From contig JALBUN010000004.1 of assembly GCA_025174535.1 (NCBI GenBank), positions 558,001-622,000 on the forward strand: DNA of 64,000 nt, written 5' to 3'. Both the position numbers and the translations under genes were made by a program. The DNA comes from Cantharellus purpuraceus. Its lineage: Eukaryota > Basidiomycota > Agaricomycetes > Cantharellales > Hydnaceae. Below, one piece after another: positions 11,442 to 21,326 of this stretch. The stretch's first letter is position 1. Each line of letters starts with the position of its first letter. Below the pieces are notes generated by a model. It saw nothing but the letters and a program-made list of their open reading frames with translations. It searched no databases and was not told the origin of the DNA.

Positions 11442-12260
11442 ATGTCTGCTCCAAAAGTACGTTAATATTTCACACTTGTTCTTCACCCTAACCTTTCCTC
11501 CTTAGGTCGCCATTGTCATCTACTCCCTCTTTGGCCATATTTCAAAGCGTAGGTTTTTGGTATCTTGCAAGTTCAGAGTCCAGATATACATATTTACCTT
11601 CATTTCAGTCGCTGAGGCCGAGAAGAAGGGTATTGAGGATGCGGGTGGCAAAGCCTCCATCTTCCAGTGAGTTCATGATTCCTGTAGCCGGCATATTTCT
11701 CATGTGCATCCAGAATCCCTGAGACGCTGCCAGAAGATGTCCTGGCCAAGTTTAACACCCCGCCCAAACCCGACTACCCGATTTTTGAGGTCAAAGATCT
11801 TGAGGACTATGACGCCTTCCTCTTTGGTATTCCCACACGTTACGGCAGCCTTCCCGCTCAATGGAAGACCTTCTGGGACGCAACTGGCCAGCTCTGGGTC
11901 GCAGGTGCTCTCCACGGAAAATGTGCCGGCCTCTTCGTCTCAACTGCGTGTCAGGGTGGAGGACAAGAAGCCACCGCGCTCGCCATGATCACCACATTGG
12001 CACATCATGGAATCGTCTATGTGCCATTAGGCTATAAGCACACACTTGCGGCCTTCATGAACTTGCAAGAAGTTCACGGTGGAGGTCCATTAGCTGCAGG
12101 CACTTTTGCTGTACTTGTCATGACTTCCTTCGGATTCACACTTCCCTGACGTTCGTTCCAGGGTGGAGACAGATTGCGTCAGCCTTCAGAGCTCGAACTG
12201 CAGATTGCCACCACACAAGGCAAGACATTCTATGAAAGCGTTGCCCGCATCAAATTTTGA
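11442..12260 (+). CDS. Flavodoxin-like NAD(P)H:quinone oxidoreductase (WrbA family), copy 2
   Basis: Five exons with the same phases and lengths as copy 1: 11442-11456, 11506-11548, 11609-11666, 11714-12110 and 12162-12260, giving 203 residues. The two proteins are very similar, including introns at identical positions, so they arose by duplication. Family motifs are present ([47 protein letters not shown]). Two otherwise conserved loops differ from copy 1: STACQGGGQE instead of [10 protein letters not shown], and GGDRLRQPS instead of GGDGSRQPS. In the family these loops lie near the FMN and subunit interfaces, so activity or cofactor affinity may have changed. The reading frame and splice sites are intact, so it is probably expressed. 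Confidence 0.9.
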
Positions 12261-12655
12261 AAAGTTTGTTTCCTCTTTGGATTGATCCTCTTACCATCTT
12301 ATAAGACCAACTATGCCAAGCATTCAATCCCAGCGAGAATTGACGCAGGATGTGTCGGGATTTGGCGGTTTACCGTTTAGCACAGTAGAATACCTTGAAA
12401 ATGTTGTTGGAATCGCAGGAGCGCATTCATGGATACATGATGGTCCACAAACACTCACGTTGTTTTGTGCTGCACCGCTACTGAGTTGGATTAGACGCGG
12501 GATATATAAAGGAAAAAAAAATTCTTTTGGTAACCTCAGTCTTCGCTTTTTACAAGACTGAGTATTTTCAACTCTAGTCTCCCTCTTTACTGCAATAGAA
12601 AATAGACTTATCCCAGTCATTAAGACTATGTAGGTATAATTTGTAAATCTATATG
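12261..12655. other. Region downstream of quinone oxidoreductase copy 2
   Basis: Probable 3' flank of copy 2 (similar to 2600-2655 inverted for a short distance), then AT-rich unique sequence. No gene or repeat could be supported. Confidence 0.4.
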
Positions 12656-12659
12656 AGAT

Positions 12660-13039
12660 TGGGGAGGAGATGGATCCTATTCATATATTAGGACTCCTGT
12701 TTATAGTGATTCAAATATGCAAAAGTCAGTTTCATGTCAGAAACTGTCTGATTCTAGATATTTGTCATGAGAGGATAATATCCCCTCCTAAACACCACAT
12801 ATGTGAACTGGTTGATCACCCTGTGAAGGCTCAGCATGCACCAGGAGGCCCAGATCCAATTTGCATGTGAAGGACTCACCAGCAACAGTTTCACCATGCA
12901 GTAATTACCATTTGCTGAACTTCCTGTCTATATGCAGAGTAATGAAGTTGAAACAGGAGAGGAACTCCTATCATTGGATCTGTCTGGGAGACAGATTCTT
13001 TTGGGTCTTGAAGTATTTGAGACCCTTGTGGTCAGTTTG
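12660..13039 (-). pseudogene. Relic of a Ty3/gypsy pol gene, end of RNase H domain
   Basis: Reading the minus strand from 13039, a frame gives TDHKGLKYFKTQKNLSPRQI, the typical end of the gypsy RNase H domain. Two stops follow, then EFLSCFNF. The same frame extends upstream beyond the solo LTR (VATLQ at 14493-14510), showing that the LTR was inserted into this relic. Farther down the minus strand the similarity fades. It is a decayed copy with no coding capacity. Confidence 0.6.
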
Positions 13040-14492
13040 TGTTTTGGAACCCGCAAAATTATGGTGTTAGGGCAAACTCTAAATCACCACAATTCCGTGA
13101 ATGAACAGCTGAGAAGAATATCAAATCCTACTGCAGCACAACTCCAGAAACGATTTAACGTTTGTACTTTGGTTACAATCCGTTGTAATGGTCAATGCAG
13201 ACAATACGCAGGAAGGTAATACGTTTCTTAGCAGTAGGGAATGAATAAGACTTCCAGAGTCTAGAGTTCACGGACGCTTAGGGGTCCAGATATTCCAAAA
13301 AGAGGGGAATGCACTTAGAGGCTAGAGGAAGTAGGTGGATGAATCCGACCGTCCAACCAGTGACACTCTGAAGCGGGTAACAGCAATGTGTGAAGTAGTC
13401 TAGCAACTGCTTCACACGAGTTCAAGATTCTAATGCTCTGCAAAGGCAGTACACACTAGTAACTTAAACAAGAGCACTAATGGCAGGACTATCGACAGAC
13501 AATCTCACCCTGTAGATTCGTAGTCACGCGAGGTAGATACTACACTCACGCCCAAAGCAGGACAATCACTACTTCGAGTGCAATTGAATACAGTTACACA
13601 ACTGTAAGCGACCCTTGAACTGGACAATCAACAGTTACTGAGATATAGAGGATGACACTGTATGTCACTCTAGTCACACTGATGTGCAAATGATGGGGTA
13701 GAAATGGTTGTTTATTCAGAGGCAGAATGGGCTCCTTTTATATTGTATTTACAGGAGCTGACTAATACTACTGGAAACTTCTACCTATTAATAGATGGAA
13801 ACTACTGGAAGCTAGTGGAATATGTGAGAAGGGGGTGGAAGTTTCCTAGCCAATGAGCTGCTTGGATTTGCTCTGACTCATGGCATGAGTCATGGATGGG
13901 GTCATAGTGTGACTCAGAGCAGGAGTCATAGCATGAGTAATCACAGGAGTCATGGTATGAGTCATGGAAGGAGTCATAGCATGAGTCATGGCAGGAGTCA
14001 TTGCATGAGTCACCATTACTCAAATAACTCGGTCAATACTTCGTTTCCCAGGCTGATTAGCACAGCTATGGGTAGGCATGGCTTCTATTGAACTCTCCAC
14101 TGAAAATGGAGTCAGGAGGTGCAGTGGTTGCGAAGATATTGAGCATTTACTGGCAGTGGTGACCAGATTGAGTCGGAGATTGAAATGAGTCATGTGATCA
14201 ACAATGAGTCAGTTGTCCGGGTGACTCCGGCTGACTTTGAGGCTGCTGACATCTGCGAAGGTTTGTGGGTCCATGTGGGTCCCAAAACTTCGCCCAGCAG
14301 AACAATAAGTTTGTAGACTCATTTCTGCATGGAAAATTCCCAAAAAAATATGAAAAAATAGAGAATATTTGAATGGCCCTGAATCAAGAGAAAGCAGCAG
14401 ATATATGCTGATATTTTAAGGCCATGAAGCGAAATTGTACAGTTTTGGGACTTTAAACAAGATCTTTTTAAGGGAAAACCAGTTCCCATACA
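13040..14492 (-). mobile_element. Solo LTR of family B
   Basis: A complete 1453-bp B LTR in inverted orientation, from TGTTTTGGAACC to GTTCCCATACA. It is flanked on both sides by the perfect 5-bp duplication GTTTG (13035-13039 and 14493-14497). With no internal sequence, it is the product of recombination between the two LTRs of an inserted element. It is nearly identical to the copy at 8350-9802. Confidence 0.93.
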
Positions 14493-14518
14493 GTTTGTAA
14501 GGTTGCAACTTAGTTCAC

Positions 14519-14855
14519 TGTTATGCACTAGGTCTGATGGGAGGTTGGAACCTGGATCAGAGTTTGGGGTCAGAGTCAGAGTGGGTGTTGGGGTGTGTTG
14601 TGGAGGTTGGAATGAACTTGGCTTCAGCTTATGTGCTGCACCCTCACTAATACCTGTGTCTGAGATTTCAGAGATGGAGTACAACTTAGATAGTTCAGAT
14701 CAGACTTAGGAGCTAGGCATGATTTGATATCCAAACTGGGGGATGAAGTCCCCAGTAGTACAACTTAAATACACATTTGAAATCTAATAATAATTACTCT
14801 GGTGATGGATCTCTGAGGCTGACAGCCTTACATGAATATATCCAAGTCAAACAGG
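14519..14855 (+). repeat. Repeat C, copy 1
   Basis: Begins TGTTATGCACTAGGTCTGAT and runs to ACAGGGATGG. It matches copies at 17727-18054 and 39738-40059, sharing CTTGGCTTCAGCTTATGTGC and TCTGAGATTTCAGAGATGG. No clear target duplication is seen for this copy. Confidence 0.7.
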
Positions 14856-14871
14856 GATGGGTGTCCAGTTA

Positions 14872-15150
14872 TATGGGAACTGGTTTTCCCTGAAAAGATC
14901 TTGTTTATGGTCCTGAAATTGTATATTTTCACTTTATGGCCTTAAAATATCAGCATATACATGCTGCTTTCTCTTGATTTAGAGTCATTCAAATATTCTC
15001 TATTTTTTTTCATATTTTTTTTGGGAATTTTCCATGCAGAAATGGGTTCACAAATTTATTGTCCTGCTGGGCAAAGTTTTTGGACCCACATGACCCACAA
15101 AACTTCGCAGATGTCAGCAGCTTCAAAGTCAGCAGAATGACCTGATTTAC
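14872..15150 (+). mobile_element. Decayed 5' fragment of a family B LTR
   Basis: Starts ATATGGGAACTGG and follows the first 280 bp of the B LTR (TATCAGCATATA, TTTTGGGAATTTTCCATGCAG, CAGATGTCAGCAGC) with many substitutions, then leaves it abruptly. It is older than the other B copies. Confidence 0.75.
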
Positions 15151-15224
15151 TGACTTATCCTCAACAATGTCAAATCCTTTGGCAAACATGGGTGTGGCTG
15201 AGCTTGAGCAATTGCTCCTGACCT

Positions 15225-15460
15225 GATGGAAAGAAGAGGAGGAGGAATGGAAGCAGAAGGAGGAAGAAGAGGAATGGAGACAGGAGGTGGAGGAGGTGGA
15301 GGAGTGGAGATGGAAGGAGGAGGTGGCGGTGGAATGGAGATGGAAGGAAGAGGAGGAAGCAGAACGGAGATGGAAGGAGGGAGAGGAGGAGAGGGAATGG
15401 AGATGGAAGGAGGAGAAGGAAGCAGAGCAGAGACAGAGGGAGGAAGAAGCAAAGGCAGAG
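15225..15460 (+). repeat. Homopurine-rich GGA/GAA tract
   Basis: About 235 bp of nearly uninterrupted purine on the plus strand, made of imperfect units such as GGAGATGGAAGGAGG. All frames on both strands are open through it, giving Glu/Gly-rich or Ser/Pro/Leu-rich products that are not credible proteins. Confidence 0.8.
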
Positions 15461-17425
15461 TGAGCTTGCAGCTGCAATGGAGGCCATGAGGCTGAAGGAA
15501 GTGGAGGGACAGGCAAACTAGAGGCTGCCATGGAGGTAGAGGAGGAGGTGACCAGGGCAGGGGCAACTAGTCAACCAGGGAGTCTGAGTGTGCCAATACA
15601 GATGTGGACCCCTGAGGTTGCCATTATTTTTGGTCACATGGACAGAGCCATCCTGTCTAACATCTGTTCCACCAGCAGACTCACTGGTGCATTCATGACC
15701 ACAGCTGAAGAAGATGACACAGTGGAGGCAGAGAAGGCAGAAGCAGAGGTGGACTGTGATGTGGATATGGAGCCCAATGCAAATGTGGAGCCTGAGGCAG
15801 GTGTGGATTTTGGGACAGATGCAGGGCCTGACCTGACCTTGAATCATTACAAGGAGATGACCAGGGTAAATTGAAAAGGAGCAGACCACCCAAGGTTCTG
15901 GCTCTGGCAGAGCCATTTGATGGGCCCAGCATAATATGTGACTTGTGTGGCCCACTGGTTCAACCCACCAACTTGCTCCTGTGATTGTTGTCAGGGTCAG
16001 AAAGGAGGGTGTAGGATTGATAGGAAGTTTGACCCTCAAAGTTGGAGCATCAAGCCCTGACCAGTGGTACAAGGAGGGGTGGAGAAGGAATCAGAGGGTC
16101 ATCTGACCAGAAGGTGGTGGATGGAGACTGGTGCCATGACAGCTGGAGGTAGTGGGGTCAGATCAGAGAGAGCAATGACTGGTGCAGGTATGGGGTGCAT
16201 CTCCATGCCCAACAGTACCATAGGCCAGCTTATCAGGCTGGTCATGGAGCATCTCCAGCAGATGGAAGGTTTACTGGTGGACTTGGTGAAGATGATGAAG
16301 TGGAAGGAGGTACTGGAGGGGTGATGGACTGCTGAGTTGCATTGACTGCAGTGTTGAGAAATAAATTCATGATGGTGCCTTGCTGGGGGCAAATCCATGT
16401 GAAGTAGATATTGAATAGCAAGTGGAAAAGTCATGTGGACTGGGTGTATGCACAGTCGAATGAAAGATATACTGAGCAGTATCTTCCTACAAAATTTGAA
16501 ATGATTCAGTGGATCTTTCATCTGGATATGAGCAATTTAAGTACAGCAGGGACTGGTGGTTCAAAATTGAGTAAATGCTTAATAGTGAGTGACCCAATGA
16601 AGTTCTGGCTTTGTAATTTGGGATTCAAGTAGATGTTGTAATATCCAGTAGAATATGCAAAATATTGGAGAAAGTCAGGTTCGTTCTGGATATTCCAGAT
16701 ACAAATAGTTCAGATACAAGATACACAGAAATATTGAGAGTTAATTCTCTAGTCCATTGCATATCTAGCTAGGCATGTTTTATACAAGATATGCATGCTA
16801 ATAACTCATGATAAAGTTCTGTGTCATGTGAATAAAGGGAAAGTGATTTATGATAAAAACAAAATAGGGATGATGTCAAATGGGGAAAAATGATGAAATA
16901 AATCAAAAGAAAAATCAGGGTGAATGTCCAGATGATTGTGGAACTTACAGAGGCTCCTCCTTTCCCCTCTCAGTCATTTCCCCTCGTCTCCTTATCCCCT
17001 TCCAACCTCCTGAGCCTCCTATGTGCTCCTATCCCTCCTATCCCCTCTGTTCCCTCCTCTCCTCCTTTCTCCCCAGAAGTCTGGCTTTTCAAATAGTATG
17101 CAGAAGTTCATGGCCCCCTTAGACAAGGATTCAGACATGGGGGATGAAAAGGATTGGGTGTTGGATGTGGAGAGTGACAATGAGTCAGAGATGGAGGCTG
17201 AGGTAGACAGGGGGAAGGGAAAAAGGAAGCATAATGTATAATTTATAAAAATGATTTTGATTTTGATTGTAATGTTTTTGAGTGGACTTGAGAATAGCAG
17301 AAGTTTTGATTTGTAAATTTGAAGGTGAGAAAACAGGTTGGAGTGAGGTTTTCAGATGTTGGATAGACTTGTAGTTTTCTCTGTGAAATGTAATAAAATA
17401 ATGATGCAGAATAATAGGATCAGAG
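15461..17425. other. CpG-depleted degenerate sequence, probably transposon remains
   Basis: Long stretches (for example most of 16081-16320) lack CG dinucleotides. A frame at 15530-15874 encodes an acidic segment (DDTVEAEKAEAEVDCDVDME) and one at 17085-17241 an acidic tail (DSDMGDEKDWVLDVESDNE); neither matches a family I know. The composition and position between transposon relics suggest decayed element coding sequence. Bases 16940-17080 are pyrimidine-rich. Confidence 0.4.
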
Positions 17426-19597
17426 TTAATGATAGAACTTAAAGATTTGTAAGAGGACCAGGTTTGTCTGAATAAGCAGAGTGAAAATCAGAGATGAATT
17501 CAGATGCTGATCAAGTTTGGACACAGAGATCCATGAAGACTCTTCGTTGGTGCCCTTATATATAGTCCATTTGACTAGGTACTGGAACTTGCACTTGTAC
17601 TGATGATCAATCTTCAAGTCAAGGATCTCAGATATCTCATATTCATTATCTGATGATGATCAGATGGGGTGGAGATTGGGTGTGGCTGGGGATCTTGTTT
17701 GTAGTAGCAGGTTCAAGCATTGATATTGTTACACACTAGGTCTGATTGGGGGTTGGAGATTGGGTTGGAGTCAGAGTGGGAATTGGAGTGTGTCGTGGGA
17801 GTCAGAATGGACTTGGCTTCAGCTTATGTGCTGCACTCTCACTAATACCGGTGTCTGAGATTTCAGAGATGGAGTACAACTTAGATAGTTAGGATTGGAC
17901 TTAGGAACTAGGCATGATTCAATATTCAAACTGGGGAATGAAGTCCCCAGTTGGGCAACTTAAATACATATTTGAAATCTAATAATAATTACTCCAGTGA
18001 TGGGTCTCCAAGGCCAATGGCCTTACATGAGTATGTCCAAGTCTGACAGGGATGGATATCTGGGTTTCTATGGTGATGCTGATGCATCAATTGGAACTGG
18101 AGATGGATGGGTGAGATTGGTGGTGACAATTGGACAGATAATTGGAGATGTGATGGTTTCCAAATGGAGTATAGATTTCATGTGTGAGGGGATCTGAGTG
18201 GATTGAACGGGGATCTGGGCATTAATGAATATAGTCATAACAGATATATGGAAGACTGCTTGGAAGTGGTCAGGGAGTCAGAGGGTGAAGGACCTACTGC
18301 CTGCACAAGCGATGACCTCATAAGGGCCTAAGTATTTCTCAGAGAGTTTCTTTGACAGACAGGTGGTCTGAAAGTATTCAGCCTTGATGAATACTTTGTC
18401 TCCAATCTGCAGGTCTGGAGCCAGGGTACAGCATTGGTCCACAGAGACTTGGTATCATTTCTGGGCATCAGAGATGGCTTCTCAGAGATGTTGGTGTAGT
18501 GGGTTGAGGTTGGTTATGAATTGGCAGGCTTTGGTTGAGGTGAGTTCCTTTTCAGGGTGGACAGAGATGTTCAGATGGTAGCCTTTGTTAGTGAAGAACA
18601 GAGAGATGCCACTGGTAGCATCCAGGGCATCGTTGTAGGCAAACTCTATGATTGGAAGTAGATCAGCCCAGTTGTCTTGTTGATAGTTACAATAGACTCA
18701 GAGATATTATTCCAGGGACTGATTCATTTGTTCCATTTGTCTGTCTCCTTCAGGATGGTATCTGGAGGTGAAATGAAGCTTCATGTCAAGAGCCTTTTCT
18801 AATGTGTGGAAGAAGGACATGAACTCCAAGCCTTGATCAGTTTTGACATGCAATGGGACTCTATGTTTAGAGAACACATGGAGAACAAACAACTTAGCTA
18901 GTAAGGTGGAGGTGATGGTGTCATGTGTCAGAATGAATAGTGACTGTTTAGTGAATCTGTCAACAATCACAAGTATAGTGTCATCTGAGCGATAGAGGGA
19001 GCTCCTCTATGAAATCCATGGAGATGGAATTCCATGGTTGCTCTGGAACTGTGCCTTTGCAATTTTGAGCACATACATGTGGTACAAGAGTTACAGTAGT
19101 GTTGAATATACTCTTGTATTTTTGGCCATACATAGTCTCGTCAGATTAACCCTTGTGTGCAGTTTTGTCCAAAATGGCCAGAGATCAGATGATCATGATA
19201 GTACTGCAAAACTCAGAGTTGGAGACCATTGACATCAGGGACATATATCTGATCATTATGTCAGAGATGTCCTTCAGGGTCATCCAAGTGTTTAACTGCC
19301 ACAGGATTGGATTGGAGTGATGAGCAGATGTCAGAGTGGAGTTAGTCAATGTCCATGATGGTGACAGCTTGCAGGGTGGGAGTCATGAGGGTAGATGCTT
19401 GTAGGGACAATGCCAGCTGCTTGTTAGTGAACACAGGGTGAAAGTTGTGTGGGTTTACAGTGGCATAGTCACTACTTCCTTCTTTAGGGTAGACATCCCA
19501 GCATCTAGTTAATGTGTTGGGCTTCACTCTGAGTCAACCAGGATGGAAGCAGATAACAAGGTTGAACTGAGAAAGGTATTTGGACCACTGGACTTGT
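17426..19597 (-). pseudogene. Decayed chromovirus pol (element X): RNase H-integrase linker, integrase, chromodomain
   Basis: Reading the minus strand downwards from 19597 gives WSKYLSQFNLVICF, then LTRCWDVYPKEGSSDYATVN (RNase H to integrase linker), then an integrase core (MIVDRFTKQS, TDQGLEF, YHPEGDRQMEQMNQSLE; 18970-18707). Next come the post-core region (DNWADLLPIIEFAYNDA) and the GPF/Y-like module (KKLSEKYLGPYEVIACAG). Past a repeat C insertion lies a chromodomain (EYEISEILDLKIDHQYKCKF, LVKWTIYKGTNEESSWI; about 17617-17450). At least four TGA stops occur where relatives have arginine. It is broken by repeat C at 17727 and by the full-length element at 19598, and resumes at 31320. Confidence 0.88.
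17727..18054 (+). repeat. Repeat C, copy 2, inserted in element X
   Basis: 328 bp from TGTTACACACTAGG to GACAGGGATG, flanked by GATAT at 17722-17726 and 18055-18059, a possible 5-bp target duplication. It interrupts the X relic between the integrase and chromodomain coding regions. It could be a short solo LTR, but the 3' end does not show the usual CA. Confidence 0.65.
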
Positions 19598-21028
19598 TGT
19601 ATGGGAATCACCTTTTCCCTATCAAATTCCATTTATGCAGCACCAATGTGCTATTCTTTGCTTTTCCATTCCTAAATATCAGCATATATTTGATGCTTGT
19701 ACCTGGAATGGACTTATTCAAATATTCTCTATTTTTCCATATTTTTCTGGGAATATTCCATGCAGAACTCGGCCCAGAATCATTTATTTCTGCTGTGCTA
19801 CAGTTGTGGACCCATAGGCGCCCACAAACCTTCGCGCAGCCGGCTCTCCCCTTTTGGACCAGGCATTTGGCCTCAATTCAAGCTCAGATGTCTCTGATCA
19901 ATAAATATTCTGTAACTTAACAACCACAGCCTCTCAGGGCACTATTTTCCGTGGAGATCATCACATGACATGTGGCTATCCATGGCTGTCCAAACCAGTG
20001 CAGAAAACAGGGTGGACACCCTTCTTTTTGCCTGATCAGTGCCTAGCTCAGGGATCAGATCAGCTGATGGGTGATCAAATCAGGTGATTGCCTTGGAATA
20101 TTCTACCCCTTTCCATAACATTCTAGCTGTTTCCTTCTATTATTAGATAGAACTTTCCAGAACCATTATTCAGCTCCTGATCAGTGTTAGTGCTGTGATC
20201 AGATCCTGTGATTGGCTTGGAATATTCTACCCCTTTCTTCCACCTTCCACAACCTTCCAGTAGCTTCCATCTATTAATAGGTAGAATATTCCAGAAGCAT
20301 TAGTCAGCCCCTGTAAATACAATATATAAGGAGGCCATTCTGCCTCTGAAAGAATAACATATCATCATATTCTACCCATCTTCTGCACACCAGTGTGACT
20401 AGAGTGACATACAGTGTCATCCTCTATCTCAGTAACTGTTGATTACCAGTTCAAGGATCTTTTACAGTTGTGTAACTGTACTTGATTGCACTCGAAGTAG
20501 TGATATTCCTGCTTTGGGCGTGAGTGTAGTATCTGCCTCACGTGACTACGAATCTACAGGGTGAGATTGTCTGTCGATAGTCCTGCCATTAGTGCTCTTG
20601 TTTAAGTAACTAGTGTGTACTGCCTTTGCAGAGCATTAGAAGCTTGAACTCGTGTGAAGCAGTTGCTAGACTACTTCACACATCGCTGTTACCCGCTTCT
20701 GAGTGCCACTGGTTGGACGGTTGGATTCATCCACCTACTTCCTTTAGCCTCTAAGTGCATTCCCTCTTTTTGGAATATCTGGACCCCTAAGCGTCCGTGA
20801 ACTCTAGACTCTGGAAGTCTTATTCATTTCTTGCTGCTAAGAAACGTATTACCTTTCTGCGTATAGTCTGCATTGACCAATACAAAGGATTGTAACCAAA
20901 GTACAAACGTTAAATCGTTTCTGGAGTTGTGCTGCAGCAGGGTTTGATATTCTTCTCAGCTGTTCATTCACGGAATTGTGGTGATTTAGAGTTTGCCCTA
21001 ACACCATAATTTTGCGGGTTCCAAAACA
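19598..21028 (+). repeat. 5' LTR of the full-length family A element
   Basis: TG...CA termini (TGTATGGG, CCAAAACA). U3 has several TGATCA palindromes around 20035-20210. A TATA box, TATATAAG, lies at 20323-20330. The downstream part is almost the same as in family B LTRs. Confidence 0.95.
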
Positions 21029-21046
21029 TTTGGTGGACGCTCTGGG
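21029..21046 (+). other. Candidate primer binding site of family A
   Basis: TTTGGTGGACGCTCTGGG follows the 5' LTR, and the copy at 7418 differs by one base. TGGTGGAC would pair with a tRNA ending GTCCACCA. I could not identify the tRNA. Confidence 0.4.
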
Positions 21047-21326
21047 AATTGCTTAAGCAGTGTCTAGAGTGTAGATTCTAAGCACCATTGCAGATATAAC
21101 CCGACCTTCTATCACTAAGTCTTTACTCAATATAGTTTCTCGTAATCTGGAACAAACCGATTTGGAATTTCCAGAAGACAAGTTCTATAGTCACACTCGT
21201 CTGCCCTCCTCCTCTAATCCTAACTCTCCTCTTTATCTAAACCCTTATCCAACACCAACTCGTATACAAACTCGTTTCGAATCATATCGACCTCGTGACA
21301 AGTTGACCTCATTCAAGCTGAGCAAC

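Noticed and set aside
15010..15566. Long Ser/Pro/Leu-rich frames on the minus strand
   Set aside because: They are the complement of the homopurine tract and open in all three frames, so they are composition artefacts.
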